Shown here piece after piece: positions 25,782 to 32,447 of a stretch of 32,447 bases of DNA. Source of the DNA: an uncultured Carboxylicivirga sp. (GTDB lineage Bacteria > Bacteroidota > Bacteroidia > Bacteroidales > Marinilabiliaceae). Position 1 is the stretch's first letter. Each line of letters starts with the position of its first letter. The position numbers and the translations under genes are program-made. The DNA is taken from contig CANLLN010000037.1 in NCBI GenBank assembly GCA_947491945.1, forward strand, positions 1 to 32,447, read 5' to 3'. Below the pieces are notes generated by a model. It had not been told where the DNA came from. It saw nothing but the letters and a program-made list of their open reading frames with translations, and made no database searches.

Positions 25782-26739
25782 TGCTTAATCCTCCTTCAAA
25801 GTAACGGTTATAAATAGCATCGAGTCCATATTCTTTTTTTCTCATGAAATTAAGTTGATATTGGGCCTCAATGACTGTTTTTGCTATGATTGAAGATATA
25901 TCAGATGAGCATTCAACTTGAAAGTGGCCATGCTTAGCCATTACTTTCTGAATACCCCTTACTGAGTTCAGAAGCCTCGCTAACTCATCGGCACTAATTG
26001 AGGATTTATCACCATGCCCTACCCCAATTTCTATGAGGTGAGTGCCACGGTTAAACAACTTCTGGGCTAGCTCTTTGATATTTCCCTCGGCCAATAGCTT
26101 TCCACCCACAAATATTCCAACCCGGTCGCATACCTGCTGTACCTGATGCAGGTTATGAGAAGAGAATAATACTGTAATATTTTGCTCTACGCTGAGTTTT
26201 TTAATTAAATCAAGCAAATCCACAACACCATTAGGATCAATACCTGTTGTTGGCTCATCCAATATGATAACTTCCGGTTTTTTAATTAACACATCAGCCA
26301 AACCCAATCGTTGGCGCATTCCTTTAGAGTACTTACCCGTTTTTTTGTCTTTATTGCTACTCAGTCCTACACGCTCTAGTAGCTCATTCCCTTTTTGTTG
26401 GGCTGTATGGTAATCCAAGCCATTCAGCCGGGCGGTGTATATCAGGTTTTCTAAGCCCGTTAAATCATCGTAAAAACCAACATCTTCGGGCAAGTAGCCT
26501 ACCTTCTTTTTAACTTCAATGGGTTTTGATGTGGAGTTAATTCCGCATACACTAACGGTTCCGGAACTAGGCTCCGTGAGTCCCATCAACATTAGTATAG
26601 TCGTTGATTTTCCGGCTCCATTGGGGCCCAGTAATCCAAATACCTCCCCTTGGGAAATCGATAAGTCCAGGTTATTGACAGCGGTAAAGTCGCCGTACTT
26701 TTTTGTAACCCCATTGAGTTGAATAACTGAATTATTCAT
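25774..26739 (-). CDS. ABC ATPase partnering the ABC-2 permease
   Basis: A 321-aa ABC ATPase of the CcmA/NosF class. Walker A GPNGAGKST (38-46), signature YSKGMRQR (137-144), Walker B VIILDEP with Asp161-Glu162, and FSSHNLHQV as H-loop. The C-terminal extension (about 215-321) ends DAIYNRYFEGG, a pattern often seen in ATPases serving export or assembly of surface proteins. It starts 2 nt after the NEW3 gene with a canonical AAGGAGG site at 5 nt, and runs into the permease gene. The cargo is unknown. Confidence 0.9.
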   Translation of the reverse strand: MNNSVIQLNGVTKKYGDFTAVNNLDLSISQGEVFGLLGPNGAGKSTTILMLMGLTEPSSGTVSVCGINSTSKPIEVKKKVGYLPEDVGFYDDLTGLENLIYTARLNGLDYHTAQQKGNELLERVGLSSNKDKKTGKYSKGMRQRLGLADVLIKKPEVIILDEPTTGIDPNGVVDLLDLIKKLSVEQNITVLFSSHNLHQVQQVCDRVGIFVGGKLLAEGNIKELAQKLFNRGTHLIEIGVGHGDKSSISADELARLLNSVRGIQKVMAKHGHFQVECSSDISSIIAKTVIEAQYQLNFMRKKEYGLDAIYNRYFEGGLSND

Positions 26740-26741
26740 AC

Positions 26742-27893
26742 TTACCTCCTTCCGAATTTCCTGATTAAAAACACGACACCTCCAATCGTAGATAATATAA
26801 TTATCATACCCAACCAGCCCATTAGCATGGGTGTTTTAACCATAATTCTAAAAGATAGATCCTGGCTTGTCTCTGGTGTTTTGGCCGTAATCTCGGTCAC
26901 ATAATCGCCGGGAATAGCTTTTTTGTCGGCCTTAATATTTGCAAATACAGTAACTACTTTTCCCGGCTCCAGACTTTCTATTTTCTGACTATCAAACGAA
27001 ACCTCCCAATTTTTGGGCTTCGATGCCGACAGTTCAATATCCTCAAGTTTTGTAGAACCTGTGTTTTTAATAAGAAGCTCTACCTTTTTATCCTCTCCGG
27101 CAGTTACTTTAGCACTTAACAGGCCACTTGGAGTTGAAAAAGACATTTCGTAAGTACCGGTGATAACCACTTCCAACTCCATTTCAGCAGATGTTGAACC
27201 GGATACTGCTTTGACAGGAATTTTATAAGTTCCGGCCTTTACATTGTAGGGTGCTTTAATGGTATAGTTAATATTTTTTGTTCCATTGGCATCGACCTCT
27301 GTTGATGTAGCCTGCTTATGGTTTGCTTTAATAACCACACTCCAACCTTTAGGTGGCGATGCCATTAAGGCATACTGCTGTTGATTGGCTGTTTTATTTT
27401 TCAGCACTGCACTAAACGAAAAGTTAGACTTTGCAGTTCCTTCCATGTTTTTTTGGTCACATGAAAGTTCTGTTTCGTTAGCGCCTGCACTACTTACATT
27501 AACAGTTAAGGGCAAAGAAACTCCATTGCCAAGTTTTGCATAAAAAGTATAATATCCTTTTTTAACCCGATAGGGAATATCAATTTTTAATTTTAAGGCC
27601 TTTTTATCATTTGCTCTCACCGCTAATTTATTAATATTCATCCCATCTGCTGTAAGGGAATAGTTCCACGATCGTGGTATACTGCTGATATGGACATTCT
27701 CATTGATGGTCCTTTCATCATTATTGATAACATCCAGGGTGTAATTAACTGTACTTCCCGGGGATACTGACACTTTGGTATAAGGGGTATAAATTTCTGT
27801 TTTATCCCCGATCGCAAAAGTATTCTGTTGAGTATTGAATAACAGAATCGATAGCGCTAAAATTTTACAATAAGAATGTAGTAGACTTTTCAT
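26742..27893 (-). CDS. NEW3-domain surface protein with C-terminal anchor
   Basis: A 383-aa exported protein. A signal peptide covers about 1-28 (ending FA-IG). The body is a set of three or four Ig-like beta-sandwich repeats: PGSTVNYTLDVINNDERTI, FSFSAVLKNKT, and AGEDKKVELLIKNTGSTKLEDIELSASKPKNWEV, with the P-x-x-W pattern (PRSWNYS, PKGWSVV, PKNWEVS) of NEW3/COG1470 domains. A membrane helix (about 355-376) followed by RKFGRR anchors it with the body outside. It is first of the transporter genes, with AAGGAG 8 nt before the ATG. It probably serves as the receptor or periplasmic partner of the ABC complex; ligand unknown. Confidence 0.85.
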   Translation of the reverse strand: MKSLLHSYCKILALSILLFNTQQNTFAIGDKTEIYTPYTKVSVSPGSTVNYTLDVINNDERTINENVHISSIPRSWNYSLTADGMNINKLAVRANDKKALKLKIDIPYRVKKGYYTFYAKLGNGVSLPLTVNVSSAGANETELSCDQKNMEGTAKSNFSFSAVLKNKTANQQQYALMASPPKGWSVVIKANHKQATSTEVDANGTKNINYTIKAPYNVKAGTYKIPVKAVSGSTSAEMELEVVITGTYEMSFSTPSGLLSAKVTAGEDKKVELLIKNTGSTKLEDIELSASKPKNWEVSFDSQKIESLEPGKVVTVFANIKADKKAIPGDYVTEITAKTPETSQDLSFRIMVKTPMLMGWLGMIIILSTIGGVVFLIRKFGRR

Positions 27894-27979
27894 AAAAGTT
27901 TCTCCTTAACATGATTAACAATTAAACTATTAGGCATTAGAAGCACGTCCATGCTTATCATCGAGCACAGATATACAGA

Positions 27980-28010
27980 AAGCATGTACCGCCAGAAGCG
28001 ACACATGCTT
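27980..28010 (-). promoter_or_regulatory. RNA hairpin between the 66-aa gene and NEW3
   Basis: An 8-bp perfect stem (28003-28010 with 27980-27987), and three further inner pairs (CGC/GCG), 11 nt after the 66-aa stop. The tail is only partly U-rich, so partial termination or mRNA processing is more likely than full termination. Confidence 0.4.
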
Positions 28011-28021
28011 AATAAGAGATT

Positions 28022-28222
28022 TTATGAGGCAAACAGGTACTTAGTATTCAGTATCTCATCAATCACATCGGCATGTACATCACCGAAACGTTTGCGTACC
28101 CAGGCTTGAAGCTTAATCTGGTCATCAGCATTTAACCAGGAGATGGATTTAATTAATTCCTTTCTAAAAAGGCTTTTGTCTTCATGAACTCCATTTAATA
28201 CGGTCTTACATAACTCAAACAT
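28022..28222 (-). CDS. small 66-aa protein, first gene of the ABC run
   Basis: A 66-aa soluble protein, MFELCKTVLNGVHEDKSLFRKELIKSI..., ending ILNTKYLFAS. It is predicted all-helical and has no signal or membrane helix. I recall similar short proteins starting MFELCKT/MFELAK with LFRKEL and a WL-x-x-x-E/D-x2-x-L-x-x-W pattern in many Bacteroidota, without a known role; this is memory, not a search. It follows a promoter with four TTAA(C) repeats, about 72 nt from the predicted start of transcription. No clear ribosome binding site. It may be co-transcribed with the transporter genes 128 nt downstream, across a hairpin. Confidence 0.65.
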   Translation of the reverse strand: MFELCKTVLNGVHEDKSLFRKELIKSISWLNADDQIKLQAWVRKRFGDVHADVIDEILNTKYLFAS

Positions 28223-28299
28223 AGAACAATATTTTAATAAAGATTCAACAAAACATTAACTGTTTAAAAAAGATAGTCATCAATTTTTATTGATCAGTA

Positions 28300-28367
28300 C
28301 AAAAATATCTATCCAGACATTACTCTTTCGTTAAGGTGCGGTTAAAACCCGTTAAAGAAAAGTTAAA
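28300..28367 (-). promoter_or_regulatory. activator-type promoter with four TTAA(C) direct repeats
   Basis: On the minus strand a perfect -7 box TATTTTTG (28300-28307) has no TTTG at -33. Instead TTTAAC/CTTAAC repeats begin at plus-strand GTTAAA/GTTAAG copies at 28362, 28351, 28341 and 28330: spacing 11, 10 and 11 bp. The nearest copy lies 22 nt from the -7 box and occupies the -33 position. Such phased direct repeats fit OmpR/PhoB-family response regulators, and the sequence resembles the cyanobacterial Pho box (CTTAACCT, 11-bp period). The regulator itself is not in the window. Confidence 0.55.
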
Positions 28368-28383
28368 GTCCATAGTTCTTCTA

Positions 28384-30291
28384 TTAGTTAACTTTAAAGA
28401 AATTCGCTAGTGCTTTTAACTGTTCAGCCTGACTACTCATCTCCTCGGAACTACTCGCTAACTCTTCGCTGGCAGCAGCATTTTGTTGAATTATACTACT
28501 TAATTGTTGCAAAGCTTCATTTACTTGATTTGCTCCATGGGTTTGCTCCATACTAGCAGATGATATTTGGTTAATTAGTGAAGTTGTTTCATCAACTTGT
28601 GGCAAAATATCCTTCATACTCTTTCCGTTAGCATCAGCCAATTCAAAGCTTTCACTTGCAAGAAATACAATCTCCTCGGCAGCAGTTTTACTTCTCTCAG
28701 CCAATTTCCTTACCTCACTCGCCACAACTGCAAATCCCCTTCCATTCTCGCCAGCCCTAGCAGCCTCTACAGCTGCATTAAGTGCCAGTATGTTTGTCTG
28801 CACGGCAATATCTGAAACGATTGAAATCTTCTGTGATATTTGTTTGTTGGCATGCAGTGTTTCCTCCGACATCTTACCTGCATTTAAAATACTTCCCTGC
28901 GCACTCATAGCCATTTTACTTGTTTTATTAGCATTCGCAGTATTTTGACTGGTATTTACTGTAATCTCCTCCATTGTTGATGCTACTTCTTCAATAGACG
29001 ATGCCTGTTCGCTTGCACTTTGCGATAACTGTTGCGAAGCGTTACTAACCTGTGAACTACCCCGGGCTATATTATCTGCTCCTTCAACTACATCACTAAT
29101 AACTGCTTTTAATTTATCCTTCATCGATGTCATAGAGCATACTAATTCACCTATTTCATCCTTTTGGTCAATATCAATGCTTGCGGTCAAATCTCCTTCG
29201 GCGATTTTTTGGGTAAATGCTACACTCTTTAAGATCGGATTAACAAGCCCCTTAGTAATAACGAAGGCAAAAAAGATCGATATTATAATAACAACAACAG
29301 ATGACATAGTTACCATAACTAATCCATTCTCACTATTCTTATTAATCACCGCTTCCTTCTTTTTTATTTGCTCCGAAAATAAAGCATTTATGCCAGTCAG
29401 TTTTTTTCCTACAATATCAAGCTGCTTTAACGTGGTGGTACTAAATATTTTTTTGGCAGCATTTGTTCCATTCATTTTTTTATCGTTCCAGTCTATAATT
29501 TCATCCAATCTAGCTATCACCTCATTTGCTATTGGCTCTATCTTGTTCAAATAATATGCTTTACCCCCTTGTAAGTCGCCACTTCTGTAATAGTTTTCCA
29601 GAACACTAACCATTGGATGCAAGCGATTATGAGGTATCCGTAACAACTCAACTAAATGTTTAAATTCAGGATGCTGTTCTCCTATTTCTTTGACCCTGTC
29701 TGAGTGAAGCCACAAACCCAATTTACATTCTTGAGAATCTTTTTGAACATTAATGCGATCAACCGGGACACCATTTAATACAATATGCTTAACACTCTGC
29801 ATCAACATCAAATGGTCTAACTTAGCCTCTCTTAGCCTAATACTGAGGGTTTCATCAACTTGCTCATATAAATTAGCAATTTCTGTAGCTGACGCGTGTA
29901 ACATTTTGTGAGGCTCTTCAATTTCTTTCAGCAATACCCTTATTTCGGGCACCTGTTCTTCAGCAGCCTTTCTTTCCTCACTATAATACCATTGTCCAAA
30001 TTTACATTTATGCGGATTCTGCTCAATAGTCAACTTCGTAATAGTATCATTATTAAACAACTTACTTATTTCAGATGCCCACTCTAAGTGATCAGCATAT
30101 CGCTCTGAAATACTATATTTCAAATCATTTGACCTACTAACACTATAAGTGGATTTTAGTAGTCCTGATATTCCACCAATCGCAACTACTGAAATAATAA
30201 CTAACAAAAAGATTATCAACCCAAAGGTTACAAAAAATTTCTTTCGAAGTTTCAGATTCTTCCAATAAAAAGTAATAGTATGCATTTTCAT
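28384..30291 (-). CDS. methyl-accepting chemotaxis protein with two extracytoplasmic CZB-like repeats
   Basis: A 635-aa chemoreceptor. Membrane helices lie at about 18-42 and 322-345. Between them are two CZB-like (chemoreceptor zinc-binding) repeats, each with the His / CxxGxW / HxxxH set: His68, Cys96 (CKFGQW), His128 and His132 (HKMLH), then His160, Cys189 (CKLGLW), His221 and His225 (HNRLH). A HAMP domain (about 346-398) and the signalling domain follow, whose tip [27 protein letters not shown] is at 498-524. Classical CZB domains bind zinc in the cytoplasm; here both face outside. It could sense zinc, copper or an oxidant; ligand unknown. No che or flagellar genes are near. A short gap separates it from the phased-repeat promoter. 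Confidence 0.93.
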   Translation of the reverse strand: MKMHTITFYWKNLKLRKKFFVTFGLIIFLLVIISVVAIGGISGLLKSTYSVSRSNDLKYSISERYADHLEWASEISKLFNNDTITKLTIEQNPHKCKFGQWYYSEERKAAEEQVPEIRVLLKEIEEPHKMLHASATEIANLYEQVDETLSIRLREAKLDHLMLMQSVKHIVLNGVPVDRINVQKDSQECKLGLWLHSDRVKEIGEQHPEFKHLVELLRIPHNRLHPMVSVLENYYRSGDLQGGKAYYLNKIEPIANEVIARLDEIIDWNDKKMNGTNAAKKIFSTTTLKQLDIVGKKLTGINALFSEQIKKKEAVINKNSENGLVMVTMSSVVVIIISIFFAFVITKGLVNPILKSVAFTQKIAEGDLTASIDIDQKDEIGELVCSMTSMKDKLKAVISDVVEGADNIARGSSQVSNASQQLSQSASEQASSIEEVASTMEEITVNTSQNTANANKTSKMAMSAQGSILNAGKMSEETLHANKQISQKISIVSDIAVQTNILALNAAVEAARAGENGRGFAVVASEVRKLAERSKTAAEEIVFLASESFELADANGKSMKDILPQVDETTSLINQISSASMEQTHGANQVNEALQQLSSIIQQNAAASEELASSSEEMSSQAEQLKALANFFKVN

Positions 30292-30751
30292 ATTATTGTA
30301 ATTTCCGTACTTAAAAGCCTAAAAACGACATACACGACCATATGGTTACATAAAATATGAATACATTCATTAAATTAGTTTAATACTTATGTTATTACTT
30401 GATGTGAAAAATTAAATCGAAGACTCCTGAAGACAATTCAGAGGTGTTAAGGATGTCAACTTTTTCCTCTACCGTCTCTGCAAAATTTATATCTAAACCT
30501 AAGATTTGTAACTAATCCGGATTACCTTTAAAATGCTGATTGATAAAATTGCCGCATAAAAAAGAGCCTTAACTAACTTTTAAAACTAAGTTTCTCCGAA
30601 ATTATTCCCTGCTCTTTTGTCGATGCCCTTTGTAGTAATATGCCTGCTTAGATTAATTTCTTCACGGTTTCCTTGTTCCTGGAATATTATGCAAGTGGGA
30701 TAAGTAGTAAAAAAATTTTTGAGGGTGCCTATCTGACTAAGAAAAAGACAT
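30292..30751. other. AT-rich stretch without a gene
   Basis: No convincing coding sequence on either strand. It holds the upstream region of the chemoreceptor gene, with no clear TAnnTTTG box. A complementary pair AAAAGAGC / GCTCTTTT (30560-30567 and 30611-30618) could form a stem with a long 43-nt loop; on the minus strand it is followed by Ts, so it may be a relic terminator. Confidence 0.5.
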
Positions 30752-30784
30752 AAAAAAGGGACTAAACATTTCTGAATAGTCCCT
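30752..30784 (-). terminator. orphan terminator of the lost tRNA-Ser gene
   Basis: On the minus strand an 8-bp stem (30777-30784 with 30757-30764, 12-nt loop) is followed by six T-equivalents. It lies 45 nt after the tRNA-Ser 3' fragment, where a tRNA terminator should be. The upstream part of that tRNA is now missing. Confidence 0.75.
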
Positions 30785-30828
30785 CGTATATACCTGCTGC
30801 TTTCAACTGATTGATGTTCAGTACAGCT

Positions 30829-30848
30829 TGCGGAGAGAGGGGGATTCG
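30829..30848 (-). other. 3' end of a tRNA-Ser gene, probable attachment-site scar
   Basis: The minus strand reads CGAATCCCCCTCTCTCCGCA: the end of the T-loop (CGAAT), the 3' arm of the T-stem (CCCCC), the 3' arm of the acceptor stem (TCTCTCC), discriminator G, then CA. The TCTCTCC-G end is typical of bacterial tRNA-Ser. The T-loop start and the rest of the tRNA are absent: sequence to the right of 30848 does not continue it. Integrases commonly use exactly this tRNA end as an attachment site. The 238 nt between here and the IS at 31087 hold no gene that I can see. Confidence 0.6.
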
Positions 30849-31086
30849 CCAAAATATTTAAACCTTTGAGCTAATCTCAATTTCGGAAGGTATATTTAAG
30901 CTTGTTCACTTCTTAGTTCACTCATCTAAAATCAAGCTTATCATTTACAAATTTTGTGCGGATTCTTTTTTAGTGTACGGTATGTATATATTATGCCTTG
31001 TGTATCATCCACATATTCAGAGCGGTGTGATTTATTGTGAAAAAAATCTAAGTACATGACAAAAATTTAAAAGATTCACTTAAAAC

Positions 31087-31098
31087 GAGACCTTTGCA
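31087..31098. repeat. left terminal inverted repeat of the IS5-type element
   Basis: GAGACCTTTGCA, matching the known 12-bp ends of IS1126-like elements as I recall them. It lies 134 nt beyond the transposase stop codon. Confidence 0.6.
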
Positions 31099-31231
31099 AA
31101 ACACGAGGGCACTGTTTATTTCTTTGATTTATGATGTAATCGTACTATTTTCATAACTATACTTCTGTTTTTTTTATTCTTTCTCATTCGCTTTTTAATA
31201 GGTGTAAAGGGTTTTTTGAACGATTTTAGCT

Positions 31232-32295
31232 TTAATTTTGGCAATTAGACATAATAATTCCAGGAGACCTGAATGAATTATAGGCTATGGCCTCCATTAC
31301 ATGTTGAGTATGCGTTTTTTCTAGTCCCACATATTTTGCAATACCTGCCCCAAACCACCTTGACATTCCGCCAAAAGTTCGTTCCACTTTATACCGATCT
31401 TTACTAATGAGTTTAATAAATCTGATCTCCTATGGGGTTAATGGCCTATTGCAATAAGCCTTGTGCTGCAAACAGTTTTTGATGTTTAGGTCTTCCAGAA
31501 GCTTTTCATTATCCGGAATCTGGTAGCATTTGTCTGCATAGGTGCCTTTATTAACTTTTGACTTCGGAGTTTTTTTTTATAAGTGGCTTTAAACCTTTAC
31601 TATCATGTTCATTTGCAGTGGTGGTATGAACTGCTGTAATAAATCCTTCCTGACTGGTGGCAATATGTTTCTTAAATCCATAGTGAAGCTTTCCTCCTTT
31701 TTTAAGCCATCTTCCTTGTTCGTCTACACCAGGCTGTTTCTGCTTAACAAGCTTTAGTTGCTTACCTTCTTCTTGTTTCGACACTGACTTTGAAGATCCT
31801 CTTTTCTATCTTCAGCAATTTCATATTTGGTCTTACCCCCGGGCCACCTTGGGGTGTTGGTGATGGTGGCATCTACTAGAGCAGCACCTTCTTTAACCAT
31901 AAAGCCTCGATCTTCAGTTGCCTATTGAACTTCCTTAAAAGTCGATCAAAGGCCTTCTTCACTGTTAACTCAGTTCTGAAACCTTACAAAACACTATGAT
32001 CAGGAACATCATCTTCAATCTGTAATCCACAAAATCGCATGGCAGACAGATTATCATTAACCACATCTTCAACGCCTGGGTCACTTAAATCATACCTGAT
32101 TTGTAGAAGCATCATCTTGAAAAGTAGTAACCCTGGGTACGATGGCGTCCATCTACGCTAATCTACGCTATGTCCATGCCTGTATACTTTATTTATTTCC
32201 TTCTCAATAGGGGCACAGTTGATAATCTGGTTAATTTGCCGTAAAAATGTATTTTTCCGTGTTCTACGCTCAACATGATGCGATACAAAACTCAT
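31232..32295 (-). pseudogene. IS5-family DDE transposase, broken by frameshifts and stops
   Basis: Piecewise translation gives the whole transposase in order, about 354 codons. Pieces: MSFVSHHVERRTRKNTFLRQINQ; LLLFKMMLLQIRYDLSDPGVEDVVNDNLSAMRFCGLQIEDDVPDHS; FRTEL; ALVDATITNTPRWPGGKTKYEIAEDRK (first Asp); GRWLKKGGKLHYGFKKHIATSQEGFITAVHTTTANEHDSKGLKPL; GTYADKCYQIPDN (second Asp); and RYKVERTFGGMSRWFGAGIAKYVGLEKTHTQHVMEAIAYN (catalytic Glu). It is inactivated by a 10-bp duplication at 32151, stops at 31984-31986 and 31430-31432, and several frameshifts. Only the piece 31551-31784 remains open. Confidence 0.9.
32151..32170. repeat. 10-bp tandem duplication inside the transposase
   Basis: ATCTACGCTA occurs twice head to tail. 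The extra copy puts a stop into the reading frame after HGHSVD and shifts the frame. It looks like a replication slip after the element stopped being useful. Confidence 0.85.
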
Positions 32296-32447
32296 ATGCA
32301 ACTCCTTTTTTAATCATATTATTAAACTGAAGTTGTTTAAAGTCCTAAAATAGAACGAATTAAACGATTCAATTAATTGATATTCTGATGATTAAATGGT
32401 ATATTTAATAAATATTCATCAGGTGTTAAGTACTCAAATTATAAAAA

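Larger units (their letters stand above)
31087..32346 (-). mobile_element. decayed IS5-family insertion sequence
   Basis: One end is clear: GAGACCTTTGCA at 31087-31098, a terminal repeat typical of IS5-family elements of Bacteroidota such as IS1126. The transposase runs inward from the other side. The expected TGCAAAGGTCTC is not found; a weak resemblance (TTTAAAGTCCTA, 32335-32346) lies at the right distance from the start codon, so the right boundary is only a guess and may be outside the window. Confidence 0.65.

Noticed and set aside
30586-30852. 88-codon open frame on the minus strand
   Set aside because: Its first codons lie in the tRNA-Ser 3' remnant and it reads through the orphan terminator. 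Composition is not protein-like and I recognise no family.
30829-30915. Intact tRNA-Ser gene
   Set aside because: Only the final 20 nt match; the sequence beyond 30848 cannot form the T-stem, anticodon or acceptor arms.

Overview
The window comes from a member of the Bacteroidota, probably Bacteroidia of the Marinilabiliales type (the order is inference). Signs are GldA/GldF/GldG-type ABC genes, a DPP11-type S46 peptidase, paired DUF3857/transglutaminase-like exported proteins, a UbiA-KdsC-Maf gene run, and promoters of the TTTG / TAnnTTTG class used by the Bacteroidota primary sigma factor. Most genes are intact and tightly packed. The last 1.6 kb is gene-poor, AT-rich and broken.

Layout: 1-1165 holds the first codons of a minus-strand gene, a small cysteine-cluster protein and sfsA. 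1332-5115 holds two overlapping exported DUF3857/transglutaminase-like genes; the second keeps a catalytic Cys and His, the first has lost both. 5190-5657 is a small lipoprotein. 5743-10990 is a DNA-damage mutagenesis cassette: a self-cleaving LexA/S24-type repressor transcribed away from dinB and a DnaE2-type polymerase, with two matching 17-bp dyads just before dinB and a 14-bp repeat array in the repressor leader. 11021-12470 is an HxlR regulator with an N-terminal Cys, divergent from a YhdH-type quinone oxidoreductase.

12601-17225 (minus) runs structured leader or small RNA, kdsC-like phosphatase, UbiA prenyltransferase, maf and dpp11. 17329-20393 holds yigZ, a PfkB sugar kinase, a WcaF-like acetyltransferase (minus) and mntP. 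20491-28222 (minus) is an eight-gene run: a 66-aa protein, a NEW3 surface protein, an ABC ATPase and permease, then GldA/GldF/GldG-like proteins and a DUF4340 protein. Its promoter carries four TTAA(C) direct repeats at helical spacing, the last standing in the -33 position. 28384-30291 is a chemoreceptor with two CZB-like zinc-binding repeats outside the membrane.

The right end looks like the edge of an integrated or rearranged segment. The last 20 nt of a tRNA-Ser gene plus its orphaned terminator survive on the minus strand, and the tRNA is cut inside the T-loop. Beyond the cut lies a decayed IS5-family element. No intact tRNA, rRNA or CRISPR array was found.

The most interesting units are the repressor-DinB-DnaE2 cassette with its twin operators, the NEW3-ABC-Gld-DUF4340 system with its PhoB-like promoter, the structured RNA before kdsC, and the tRNA-Ser scar.
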